Notes: generated from the sequence alone by a model not told the origin. 9,260 bases of DNA from Phycisphaerales bacterium UBA7812 (GCA_002480345.1 DLBY01000045.1:8576-17835), one strand, 5' to 3'; counted from the stretch's first letter, positions 1 to 6,795 are shown. Translations and numbers: made by a program.

Positions 1-2286
1 GAGCCGCTCGGCGTCCACCCCCTCGATGCGGATGCGCGGATCGTCCGCCGCGTCGCCCATCTGCGCGCGGAGCCAGCCGGGATCGCCCGACGCGAACACG
101 ATCGTGTCGATCGACTCCGTGCGCAGCAGCCGCTGCGCCGTCAGCGCGATCGGGGACGCGCCGAGCACCGCCGCCGCGTCGGGGCGGGGCAGCCCCAGCC
201 CGCTGATCCCGGGATCCGCGAAGAGGACCGCGCCGACGCGCACCGCGCGCACGCCCGCCTCGACCTCGCGGGGAACCGGGTCGCGCGTCGCCTTGGCGCG
301 TTCGCCCCGGATCGCCGCCGCCGCGTCGCGCAACAGGTCGGACAGCTCGAGCGCCGCATCGCCCGTCCAGTTCACATTGTCGATGTCCCGCTCGATCTGC
401 CGACGTTGCTTGCCGCGCTCGTCGAGCGTCTCCATCTCGATCGCCCGGTCCGCCTTGAACCGGCGCAGCGCCCCCGTCTGGTTGATGTGCTGGACCATCC
501 CGTAGCACGGCTCGAGCTCGCGCACTTCGTCGCGCACCTTGTAGACATCCCCGATCAGGCGGTCGATCCGCGCAGCGGTCGCCTTCGGGTCGAGCATCTT
601 CGCGAGGATGCCCGACGCCTTCCGGCTCAGCGACTCGACCCGCATCGCCTGCCTCGACAGCGTCTCGAGCCTCGCCGCGACGCGATCGCGGCGCGCCGGA
701 TCGTCCGTCGCCGCGGGGCATCCGAGCCGCTCGACCGGCACCGGCGCGCCCCGCGCCGTCGCGTCCAGCGCCTCCGCGAGCGTCATCGGCGCGGTGTGGC
801 GCTTACGCACGCCCCCCTCCGTCGCGTCGATGACCATGAGGCCCTTCGCCTCGTCTTCCGCGAAGTCCACCTCGAACTGGCTCAGGTACGCCGCCATCTG
901 CTCGTCGGTGTAGATGGGCCTGCCCAGGACATCCTCGCCCTTGCGCAGCATGGACCTTGCGCGCACGATCCGCTCCCACTCGAACATCTCGAGCGTCCGC
1001 ATCGGGCCCAGCTCGCCCGCCCAGACCTCGTGGATCGAGGCCCCCGACGCGTAGTACTGCCCGTCGGTGAAGCCCAGGTCCTGCCCGATCAGGATCAGCG
1101 GGTCGCACCCCAGGTGACGCGCGAGGTACGCGCACAGGTGCGCCACCGTCGCGCCGGGACGCACGCCCGCCTTCTCGCCCGCGAGGTCCTCCCCCAGCGC
1201 CGCGTCGAGCGTGCCGTCCTTCACGCACCGGATCGCGCCCGGGAATGCGTCGAGGATCGCGGGGTTCGCCTTGGGCTCGACGACCAGCGTCACCCCCTCG
1301 ACATCCGCGGCGCTCAGCCCCTCGTAGAACCGCTTGCTGAGCTCGTGGTAGTCCAGCGCACACACGAAGTGCGGGCGGATGCCCCCCTTGAGCAAAGGCT
1401 TGAGCATCGTCTGCGCCGCGATGATCACCACCCGGTCGCGCACCCCGGGCTCGGCGAGCAGGTGCAGGTTCCGCTCCAGGCTCGGGCCCGCGGAGACCAC
1501 GACCGCCGGCACGCCCCGGCACACGCCCTCCAGATCCCCCACCCCCGGGGAGCGGGCGTAGTGATCCGCGTTCATCAGGACATTCTGCAACGACGCCTGC
1601 GCGCGCACCAGCGTCGTCATCACGCTCGTCCGCATCGACTGCATCGCGCGCGTGAACGACTCGCCGAACTTCGACGACAGCCCGCCCAGCCGCGCCCGGC
1701 TCTGGGGGTGCTCCACCACGCGCACCCCCAGACCCAGGATCGCCTCGACCCCCCGGATCGCCGCGGTGATCGCGGACGGATCGTCGGACTGGGTCACGAG
1801 CACGAAGTTCGTCTTGTTCATCCAGGGCGTGTGATCCACCCGCTCGAACACGGCGCGCAGCAGCGCGACATCAGGCTCGAAGCAGACCAGCGCCCCCATC
1901 TTCCCCAGCCGCTCCGCGAGCGCCCCGCAGTGGTACCCCGCGCCGAAGCCGTGCACGCACGCCGCCGCCGCGCTCGAAAGATCGACCGACGACGCGAGTT
2001 TCTCCGCCTCCGCGAGAGGACGGCGACGGCTCGCGAGCACGCGCCCCGTCCGCTCGGTCGCGGGGGTGAGCCCGAACGGATCCGCCGCGACCGCGGGGTC
2101 GAGCAGCACCAGGCCCGGGCTCGCCTCGTCCGAGTCGATCCATTCGACATCGCCCGACGGCGCCGCGGCACGGATCCGCGCCGCCGCGGCGGGGCTCGTC
2201 ATCGAGAGCACCAGCATGTTCTTCTCGAACACCTCGCCCCCGCCGCCCGATGAAGGCGTGGTCAGCGAAAGATCGTCCATGATCAT
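1..2286 (-). CDS. Maf/MptE-like (DUF115) protein with C-terminal SpsF-like nucleotidyltransferase domain, partial
   Basis: The frame is open from the start codon to the left edge (762 codons, no stop), so the C-terminus is missing. Residues about 103-142 hold a Rossmann-like segment (CVHGFGAGYH, then FEPD at 136-139). The core has AGPSLERN at 266-273 and IGQDLGFTDG at 401-410, the hallmarks of the MptE-like/DUF115 domain found in motility accessory factors (Maf) that modify flagellin with nonulosonic acids. After a helical, charged linker (about 490-680), residues from 683 (VLFADPGISGLGLPRP, then SIDTIVFASGD) resemble the N-terminal nucleotide-binding part of SpsF/CMP-sugar-type nucleotidyltransferases. 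The Maf assignment is firm; the second domain is an inference from a short stretch. Start: GGAGG at 2294-2298 lies 7 nt before the ATG at 2286, better than the in-frame ATG at 2280. A role in glycosylating flagellin or another surface protein is likely but not proven. Confidence 0.85.
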   Translation of the reverse strand, partial: MIMDDLSLTTPSSGGGGEVFEKNMLVLSMTSPAAAARIRAAAPSGDVEWIDSDEASPGLVLLDPAVAADPFGLTPATERTGRVLASRRRPLAEAEKLASSVDLSSAAAACVHGFGAGYHCGALAERLGKMGALVCFEPDVALLRAVFERVDHTPWMNKTNFVLVTQSDDPSAITAAIRGVEAILGLGVRVVEHPQSRARLGGLSSKFGESFTRAMQSMRTSVMTTLVRAQASLQNVLMNADHYARSPGVGDLEGVCRGVPAVVVSAGPSLERNLHLLAEPGVRDRVVIIAAQTMLKPLLKGGIRPHFVCALDYHELSKRFYEGLSAADVEGVTLVVEPKANPAILDAFPGAIRCVKDGTLDAALGEDLAGEKAGVRPGATVAHLCAYLARHLGCDPLILIGQDLGFTDGQYYASGASIHEVWAGELGPMRTLEMFEWERIVRARSMLRKGEDVLGRPIYTDEQMAAYLSQFEVDFAEDEAKGLMVIDATEGGVRKRHTAPMTLAEALDATARGAPVPVERLGCPAATDDPARRDRVAARLETLSRQAMRVESLSRKASGILAKMLDPKATAARIDRLIGDVYKVRDEVRELEPCYGMVQHINQTGALRRFKADRAIEMETLDERGKQRRQIERDIDNVNWTGDAALELSDLLRDAAAAIRGERAKATRDPVPREVEAGVRAVRVGAVLFADPGISGLGLPRPDAAAVLGASPIALTAQRLLRTESIDTIVFASGDPGWLRAQMGDAADDPRIRIEGVDAERL

Positions 2287-2449
2287 GGGGCGGCCTCCGT
2301 GGTTTCCGCGTCGCCTCGCAACCGCGTCCCCGCCGCGCCCGGACAGACCCCGGGACGGCACAATGGAACGACGGCGCACGGGGTAGCATCGGCCAGACCC
2401 CGCGGACCCCCCCAGAATCCGCGATCCTCACACGGAGCCCGCTTTCCCC

Positions 2450-3100
2450 ATGCCCCTGACGCTCGCCCAGCTCGGCAACTTCATCAACCCCGATGTCCCC
2501 GCGCTCCCCGAACCATCCGCGTTCCAGAAGTTTGTGTTCGAGCAACCGCTGCTCCCCGCGATCGCCCTCGCGTTGCTGGGCGTCGTGCTGTTCGTGGGCT
2601 TGCGGAACGCGGGGAAGACGAAGGCCGCGCTGGGCGCCTGCCTCGGTCTGCTCGTCGTCGCTGGGGGCCTGGTCGCGACCGGCACGCTCGTCGAGACCGA
2701 GCGCGAGCGCCTGCTGGCTCAGCAGGATGCGCTGGTCCGCGCCGTTGCGGACGCGGACCTGGACGCACTCGAGTCGCTGCTCGCCGACGATGTCCGCCTC
2801 CGTGCGCGCCGCCTGTCCGCGATCACCAACGGGATGGGCAAGCCTGCGATCCTCACCACCGTGCGCACGACCACGGGCGGCGCCTACCGCGTCCGCGACT
2901 ACGGCATCATCGAGCGGCAGGGCGTCCTCGACGGGCCGAACGCCGCGCGCACGCAGGTCTACCTCCGCGTCGATTCCGAATCCGCGGGGGGCACCTTCAC
3001 CTGGTTCCGCCTCGCCTGGAGACGCAACCCCGACGGCGCGTGGCGCGTCATCGAGATCGAGCCCCTCTTCCTCAGCGGTGTGATGCCCTACGAGGGATGA
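2450..3100 (+). CDS. membrane protein with two N-terminal helices and an NTF2/SnoaL-like domain
   Basis: A 216-residue protein. Two hydrophobic segments, about residues 33-51 and 59-78, are separated by a short basic loop (RNAGKTK) and form a membrane hairpin. From about residue 82 to 208 comes a soluble domain: a helix (ERERLLAQQDALVRAVADAD), then DLDALESLLADDVRL, and later strands TQVYLRV, FTWFRLAWRR and WRVIEIEP. This order is typical of the NTF2-like/SnoaL/DUF4440 cone fold, where 'helix, L..LLADDV, strands, W.v..ie' recurs. No catalytic residues can be named, and the domain may bind a small ligand or simply be structural. A GGAG at 2434-2437 lies 12 nt before the ATG, a weak ribosome site. 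The gene diverges from the Maf-like gene (163-bp gap) and converges on the lipoprotein gene with 28 bp between stops. The fold call is by pattern only; the specific function is unknown. Confidence 0.75.
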   Translation: MPLTLAQLGNFINPDVPALPEPSAFQKFVFEQPLLPAIALALLGVVLFVGLRNAGKTKAALGACLGLLVVAGGLVATGTLVETERERLLAQQDALVRAVADADLDALESLLADDVRLRARRLSAITNGMGKPAILTTVRTTTGGAYRVRDYGIIERQGVLDGPNAARTQVYLRVDSESAGGTFTWFRLAWRRNPDGAWRVIEIEPLFLSGVMPYEG

Positions 3101-3128
3101 CCCGCGTCGGCGGACGACCGGACGAGGA

Positions 3129-4082
3129 TCAATCCGGGATCAGCACGAGGCGGCTCGCCTGCAGCGTTTCCTCGTCGCTCCCCCGGCGGGTCTCGCGCAC
3201 GCCCAACCCGTTCAACAGGTTGTGGGGATGCCTGGCGCGCACCTCCCGGAGGCGGGGGCTCTCGATCTCCGGGACCACCGTCAGGTCGATGTCGTCCTCG
3301 CTGAAGACCCCGACCGTGACCATGCTGCCGTTGGGGCCGTGGTAGAAGAAGGCCTGATCCCCCGCGCGCCGGAGATCCTCGACCGCCTGCTCAGCAGACG
3401 ATCGGAACGACGCGAGGTCCTCGCGCGTGGGCCTGCGATCGTCCTCCCGCGCGTACACCCCGATCTGGAGGGTGTATACCGCGTCGGCGCCGAACAGCTT
3501 CTTGGCGTTGCGGAGGTCGTACCGCGCGAGTCGGCCCGTGGTGGGCGTCGGGTCGCTCTCGCGCACGAGCACCGCGCCCGCGAAGGGTCGTTTGCCATCC
3601 ACGACCAGGTCGCGGATCCGCTGCGCATCGGCGCGGGCCCGCGCCGAGAGCGGATCCGCGTAGCGCCCGTAGACGAGCATGGGCGGGCGGTCCGGATCGG
3701 GGCGGATCACCCGCACGCCCTGTCCCACCGTTTCCTCCAGGCTCGCGACCGCGATCTCGGGCCTCGCGACCAGCTCGCGGGGCACATCCGCGAGCCGGAT
3801 CGCGTAGACCGCCTCACCCGGCGCGGGAGCGGCCTCGACATCCGCTTGCGGCGCGGGATCGTCCGCAAACACACGCCGACCCTCCTCGATGCGATCATCG
3901 TCCGTACCACTGGATGTTGTGGTTGATGAACAGCCTGTCCCCAATACAAGCGACAAAACCCCCAAAGTGAGGAGGAGGCGAGACAAGCCTGATCGGTTCT
4001 TGAACGGTATCCATTGGGGTGTCCTGCTCCCCGATACCGGTGTAGGACCGGAAGAGGCGGCCTGAAATACCCTAACATGCAT
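3129..4082 (-). CDS. lipoprotein with SPOR-like C-terminal region
   Basis: A 317-residue protein with a lipoprotein signal: hydrophobic run about residues 35-48 ending in LGTGC with Cys51, followed by Ser/Thr-rich linker. Ser at +2 would favour the outer membrane if the usual sorting rule holds. Residues about 201-262 (AVYTLQIGVYA ... A.QAV.DLRRAGDQAFFY ... MVTVGVF) look like a SPOR domain, a small fold that in other bacteria binds denuded septal peptidoglycan. Residues about 91-175 (AVYAIRL ... MLVYGRYADP ... ARADAQRIRDL) may be a second, diverged copy. Start: GAGGA at 4091-4095, 8 nt before ATG 4082, is strong, although it gives an unusually long 33-residue segment before the hydrophobic core; a TTG at 3986 is the only later in-frame alternative noted and has no good ribosome site. 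The first 60 or so codons are visibly richer in A/T than the rest. An envelope or peptidoglycan-associated role is inferred. Confidence 0.82.
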   Translation of the reverse strand: MHVRVFQAASSGPTPVSGSRTPQWIPFKNRSGLSRLLLTLGVLSLVLGTGCSSTTTSSGTDDDRIEEGRRVFADDPAPQADVEAAPAPGEAVYAIRLADVPRELVARPEIAVASLEETVGQGVRVIRPDPDRPPMLVYGRYADPLSARARADAQRIRDLVVDGKRPFAGAVLVRESDPTPTTGRLARYDLRNAKKLFGADAVYTLQIGVYAREDDRRPTREDLASFRSSAEQAVEDLRRAGDQAFFYHGPNGSMVTVGVFSEDDIDLTVVPEIESPRLREVRARHPHNLLNGLGVRETRRGSDEETLQASRLVLIPD

Positions 4083-4107
4083 AGAAATTTTCCTCGTCCA
4101 GCCTCGT

Positions 4108-4136
4108 GTTATCGATCACAAACTTCTGTTTCACAA
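4108..4136 (-). promoter_or_regulatory. candidate sigma-70-type promoter for the lipoprotein gene
   Basis: On the minus strand TTGTGA (4131-4136; 4 of 6 to TTGACA) is followed after exactly 17 nt by GATAAC (4108-4113; 4 of 6 to TATAAT). Transcription would start near 4101, giving a leader of about 19 nt that contains the GAGGA ribosome site at 4091-4095. Position and spacing are good, but the match is by eye. Confidence 0.4.
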
Positions 4137-4172
4137 TGGGTTATTCAATCTTGACCGGATCTGACGAATTTG

Positions 4173-4199
4173 TAGGTGAGGGGGGTTTTCTGTCGATAC
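4173..4199 (+). promoter_or_regulatory. possible sigma-28 (FliA)-type promoter for the FlgM-like gene
   Basis: TAGG (4173-4176), 15 nt, then GTCGATAC (4192-4199). The enterobacterial sigma-28 consensus is TAAA-N15-GCCGATAA; the downstream box matches 6 of 8 and the upstream box 2 of 4, with exact spacing. Autocontrol of flgM by the sigma factor it inhibits is known in other bacteria, which makes the match attractive. The predicted leader of about 130 nt is long. A TTGACC at 4151-4156 could instead be a sigma-70 -35 box, but no convincing -10 follows. Confidence 0.3.
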
Positions 4200-4338
4200 T
4201 CCATCTCAGCGGGACGGTTCGGCCAACCCGCCGAATCAGGTCCGGAAAGCGAACACCGCAACCGGTTTCACCCCCGCTTCGAATCGGCCCACGAGCCGCG
4301 ATGACCGGGAACCTTCCCGGGGCAGGAGTGCAGCAAGA

Positions 4339-4620
4339 ATGACGAATCTGACACCCATCGACGCAGGCGCCATCGGGCGGATCCCCGCCCCCGACCTCAA
4401 GGGCGACGCGGTCGAGGTCCGCAAGCCCGCCCGCGCCCGGCGCGGGGATGACCGCGTGGAAGTCTCCGACGCGGCCCGTTTCCTCGCGAAAATGAACGCC
4501 ATGCCCGAAATCCGCTCCGACCTGGTCGAGCGCGTCCGCAACGAGATCGCCCAAGGCACCTACGACACACCCGAGAAGTTCGAACTCGCCTTGGACGCGA
4601 TGATCGACGAGGTGCTGTGA
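4339..4620 (+). CDS. flgM: FlgM-like anti-sigma-28 factor
   Basis: A 93-residue protein, the usual size for FlgM. The N-terminal third is polar, basic and probably disordered (KPARARRGDD), as in known FlgM proteins. The C-terminal half carries the family pattern: DRVEVSDAARFLAKM (38-52, matching the common 'D.VelS..A..l' motif), then PEIRSDLVERVRNEIAQGTY (56-75, matching 'p.iR...V..ik..I..G.Y') and a final helix. FlgM binds and inhibits the flagellar sigma factor FliA and is exported through the finished hook-basal body, releasing late gene expression. AGGAG at 4324-4328 lies 10 nt before the ATG. The gene stands alone: a divergent lipoprotein gene upstream and its own terminator downstream. 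No fliA or flagellar structural gene is visible next to it, so the assignment rests on the sequence pattern. Confidence 0.82.
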   Translation: MTNLTPIDAGAIGRIPAPDLKGDAVEVRKPARARRGDDRVEVSDAARFLAKMNAMPEIRSDLVERVRNEIAQGTYDTPEKFELALDAMIDEVL

Positions 4621-4712
4621 CCCGCTCGCGGGCACGGCCCGGGCGCTGAGCATACCAGCACGGGCGCCAAATCTGACCGAACGCAGCAGACGCCTGCACC
4701 AGACACGCGAGA

Positions 4713-4743
4713 GCCGGCGAGGGTTTCCCTCACCGGCTTTTTC
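4713..4743 (+). terminator. intrinsic terminator after the FlgM-like gene
   Basis: An 11-bp stem (GCCGGCGAGGG at 4713-4723 with CCCTCACCGGC at 4727-4737, one C/A mismatch) with a TTT loop, followed directly by TTTTTC (4738-4743). It lies 92 nt past the FlgM stop codon. The sugar-kinase gene converges on it from the right and ends at 4752; on that strand the hairpin has no T-tract after it, so it is a proper terminator only for the plus strand, though it may still slow leftward transcription. Confidence 0.85.
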
Positions 4744-4751
4744 GTGCGCCC

Positions 4752-5720
4752 TCAGTCGCAGCGTTCCTGCGCGATCAGCGCCGCCCCGATGACACCCGCG
4801 TTGTCCTCGAGCTCGCTCGCGACGACCTCGACGGACTTGCAGACCTCGGGGAAGGCGTGGATGTGCACCGCGCTGCGGACGCGTTCGACCCACTTTTCGC
4901 CGATCGCCTCGGTGAGCCCGCCCCCAAGGATGATCTTCTCGAGGCTCAGCAGGGTGGTGATGCCCGCGAGCATGGTGCCCAGGCGCCAGGCCGCGTCGTG
5001 CACGACATCGACGACCAGCTTGTCGTCCTTCGCGTAGGCCTCCGCGATCGTCTTGCTCTTGATCTTGTGGAGCTTGCCGTCCACGAGCTCGGGCACGATC
5101 GAATCGCGCCCCGCCTCGATGAGCTGCCGCACGCGGTTGCACATCGCGGTGCGGGAGCAGTTGTGCTCGACGGAGCGCAGACCCGGGGGGCTGTGGGGCA
5201 TGAGGATCATGTGCCCGACCTCGCCCGCGGTGAGGTGGTGCCCGTAGTAGATCTTGTTGTCGAGCACGAGCCCGCCGCCCACGCCCGTGCCGACCCAGGC
5301 GCCCATGAGATGGGTCGCGCCCCGCCCCGCGCCCGCCTTCCACTCGCCGTAGACCGCGACATTCACATCGTTATCGAGATACACGGGCTTGCCCAGCGTG
5401 TCGCCGAGCAACTGGGCGATGGGCTCGTTGGTCCAGCGCAGGTTGACCGCCTCGAGGACGATGCCCGTCCCGGGGTCGACGGGCCCGGGCGCCCCCATGC
5501 CCACCGCGTGGATCTTCTCGAGCGGGACGCCCGCGATATCGCAGGCTTCCTTCACGCCGTCCACGATGCGCCCCAGCACCGCGTCGCGCCCTTCCTCGGC
5601 GATCGTCTTCCGCTTGGCGCGGCTCAGGACATCTCCAGCGCCGTTCACCACCCCGATCTGGACATTCGTCCCGCCCAGATCGATGCCGAGGAACGGTGTC
5701 GTCTCGTCGGTCTTCGCCAT
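4752..5720 (-). CDS. ROK-family sugar kinase (glucokinase-like) lacking the usual zinc motif
   Basis: A 322-residue protein of normal ROK length. The phosphate-binding motif LGIDLGGTNVQIG is at 11-23, GMGAPGPVD at 74-82, the catalytic-aspartate motif DNDVN at 116-120 (Asp118 as predicted base), GTGVGGG at 144-150 and GEVGH at 166-170. The family's cysteine cluster (CxCGxxGC followed by LE) is missing: the segment 174-193 reads MPHSPPGLRSVEHNCSRTAM, in which VE (184-185) aligns with the conserved LE and SRTA with the following helix. It should phosphorylate a hexose such as glucose with ATP in the cytoplasm; N-acetylmannosamine, fructose or another substrate cannot be excluded. Start: ATG 5720 with AAAGG about 7 nt upstream is preferred over the in-frame GTG at 5735, whose GAGG lies too close. 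It lies 141 bp downstream of ispE on the same strand, so read-through is possible. Confidence 0.9.
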   Translation of the reverse strand: MAKTDETTPFLGIDLGGTNVQIGVVNGAGDVLSRAKRKTIAEEGRDAVLGRIVDGVKEACDIAGVPLEKIHAVGMGAPGPVDPGTGIVLEAVNLRWTNEPIAQLLGDTLGKPVYLDNDVNVAVYGEWKAGAGRGATHLMGAWVGTGVGGGLVLDNKIYYGHHLTAGEVGHMILMPHSPPGLRSVEHNCSRTAMCNRVRQLIEAGRDSIVPELVDGKLHKIKSKTIAEAYAKDDKLVVDVVHDAAWRLGTMLAGITTLLSLEKIILGGGLTEAIGEKWVERVRSAVHIHAFPEVCKSVEVVASELEDNAGVIGAALIAQERCD

Positions 5721-5861
5721 GGCTCGGCCTTTCACCCTCGCGGTCCGTTCGATCCAGCGGGACCCCCGCCGCGCGAAACCCGCTCGGTTGATCCCCGGAA
5801 ATAGTTGGGCGCACAGATCCTCGGGACCCGCCCCGCGGTGCGCAAAGCCGAAAATGCGGGG

Positions 5862-6743
5862 TCAGGAAGATAGCACGGACGACCCCTGCGCGACGCACCC
5901 TTCCGGAAGGAAAGGCCCCGCTTCCTCGGCCGTCGCGCCGAGACAGAACAGCGTGCTCCCGCTCCCGGACACATGCACCGGGCGGTTCAACCCGTCCCGG
6001 AGCCGCTCGAGAATCGGGCCCAGACCGGGTTGCACCGTGATCGCGGGGCCCGCGAGGTCGTTGAACAGCCGATCCGGATCGGGCACACCGGCGCGCGCCA
6101 GCGTCGAGACCTCGTCATCACGAAAAGACGGGGGCGGGCGCTCATCGAACGCCCGATAAACTTCTGCCGTTGGGCACCCGAAGGGCGGGAACACGAGCAG
6201 CACGGGGATCGCCTCCCGGATCGGGGCGGGCTCGATCCGCTCCCCCACCCCCGTGACCAGCGCACCCCGCAGCGTCGCGTCCGGGGGATCGGGGATGAAA
6301 AACGGGATGTCCGACCCCAGCGTCGACGCGATCGCGCGCAGGCGATCGGCACTCAGGCCCAGATCAAAGAGTTCGTTCAGCGCCCGCAGGACCGCCGCGG
6401 CATCGGAGGACCCCCCGCCCAGCCCGCCCCCGTCGGGGATCGCCTTGCGGATGATGATCCGGGCACCCAGACGGGCGCCCGCCTCGGCTTCCAGCGCTCG
6501 ATGAGCGCGGGCGGCGAGGTCTTTTTCCGGCGCCCACGCGACGGATCGCCCGTCCGCCCAGCGGATGTCGAGCATCGCGTCGCGATCCGTGCGCACGACC
6601 GTTACCTCGTCGGCGAGCGCGATCGGCACCATCCACGAGGCGATGGGGTGCATGCCGGTGCGCGGCCCGCTCGCGATCGCTCGATCCACCGCGAGCGCGA
6701 GGTTCAGCTTGGCATGGGCGCGGAGCGTGATCGAGGGCGGCAT
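5862..6743 (-). CDS. ispE: 4-diphosphocytidyl-2-C-methyl-D-erythritol kinase
   Basis: A 293-residue GHMP kinase of the length expected for IspE. It phosphorylates the 2-hydroxyl of CDP-methylerythritol with ATP, the fourth step of the MEP route to isoprenoids. Seen: N-terminal AHAKLNLALAV (9-19, Lys12 matching the substrate-contacting lysine), GMHPIASWM (30-38, for the usual 'dGyHel..'), the ATP-binding loop IPDGGGLGGGSSDAA (102-116), GSDIPFF (143-149, Asp145 as predicted catalytic base), FNDL (227-230) and the closing SGSGSTLF (259-266). The frame stays open upstream to 6815, but those residues (MPNSIARR...) do not resemble IspE and would overlap the divergent gene, so ATG 6743 is chosen. 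No Shine-Dalgarno sequence precedes it; a TACGAT lies 6 nt upstream, which suits a leaderless message. The ROK kinase gene follows 141 bp downstream. Confidence 0.95.
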   Translation of the reverse strand: MPPSITLRAHAKLNLALAVDRAIASGPRTGMHPIASWMVPIALADEVTVVRTDRDAMLDIRWADGRSVAWAPEKDLAARAHRALEAEAGARLGARIIIRKAIPDGGGLGGGSSDAAAVLRALNELFDLGLSADRLRAIASTLGSDIPFFIPDPPDATLRGALVTGVGERIEPAPIREAIPVLLVFPPFGCPTAEVYRAFDERPPPSFRDDEVSTLARAGVPDPDRLFNDLAGPAITVQPGLGPILERLRDGLNRPVHVSGSGSTLFCLGATAEEAGPFLPEGCVAQGSSVLSS

Positions 6744-6749
6744 CGGGAG

Positions 6750-6755
6750 ATCGTA
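6750..6755 (-). promoter_or_regulatory. candidate -10 box for ispE
   Basis: TACGAT on the minus strand (4 of 6 to TATAAT) ends 6 nt before the ispE ATG, so transcription would begin at or within a base or two of the start codon. No -35 box is recognisable at the expected distance. Weak on its own. Confidence 0.25.
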
Positions 6756-6784
6756 CCGGGCGCACGGCGGGGGCCGGCGGGCGA

Positions 6785-6790
6785 TAGAGT
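6785..6790 (+). promoter_or_regulatory. candidate -10 box for the Nif3-family gene
   Basis: TAGAGT (4 of 6 to TATAAT) ends 5 nt before the ATG at 6796, again placing the transcript start at about the start codon. No convincing -35 box is seen. It mirrors the arrangement on the ispE side of the same 52-bp gap. Confidence 0.25.
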
Positions 6791-6795
6791 TGGGC

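Larger units (their letters stand above)
4083..4338. other. AT-rich divergent intergenic control region
   Basis: This is the longest gap between genes in the window, separating the lipoprotein gene (leftward) from the FlgM-like gene (rightward). A hand count over 4081-4200 gives 51 G/C in 120 bases (about 43%), far below the surrounding coding DNA. The AT-rich part holds candidate promoters in both directions. The part from about 4201 to 4338 returns to high GC and would be the leader of the FlgM-like gene. Confidence 0.6.

Noticed and set aside
406..2253. Long plus-strand open frame of 615 codons opposite the Maf-like gene
   Set aside because: It lies in the mirror codon register of the minus-strand gene, is very rich in Arg, His and Pro, and shows no family motif. 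Long antisense frames of this kind are expected in GC-rich genes.
2299..3345. Plus-strand open frame of 348 codons overlapping the membrane-protein gene
   Set aside because: Off-frame and Arg/Pro-rich; the overlapping 216-codon frame gives two membrane helices and a folded-domain pattern.
3707..4078. Minus-strand frame starting 4 nt inside the lipoprotein gene (123 codons)
   Set aside because: It shares the same ribosome site but encodes no recognisable signal or domain and is rich in Arg; the lipoprotein frame explains the region.
4083..4338. Sigma-54 promoter for the FlgM-like gene
   Set aside because: No GG and GC elements with the required spacing were found in the gap.
4141..5343. Minus-strand open frame of 400 codons overlapping the sugar kinase, terminator and FlgM-like gene
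   Set aside because: It is an off-frame reading of the ROK kinase gene continuing across a strong terminator and an intergenic region; composition is Arg/Gly-rich without motifs.
5721..5735. Alternative GTG start of the ROK kinase
   Set aside because: GAGG directly abuts the GTG, leaving no room for a normal ribosome site, and the ATG at 5720 has AAAGG at good distance.
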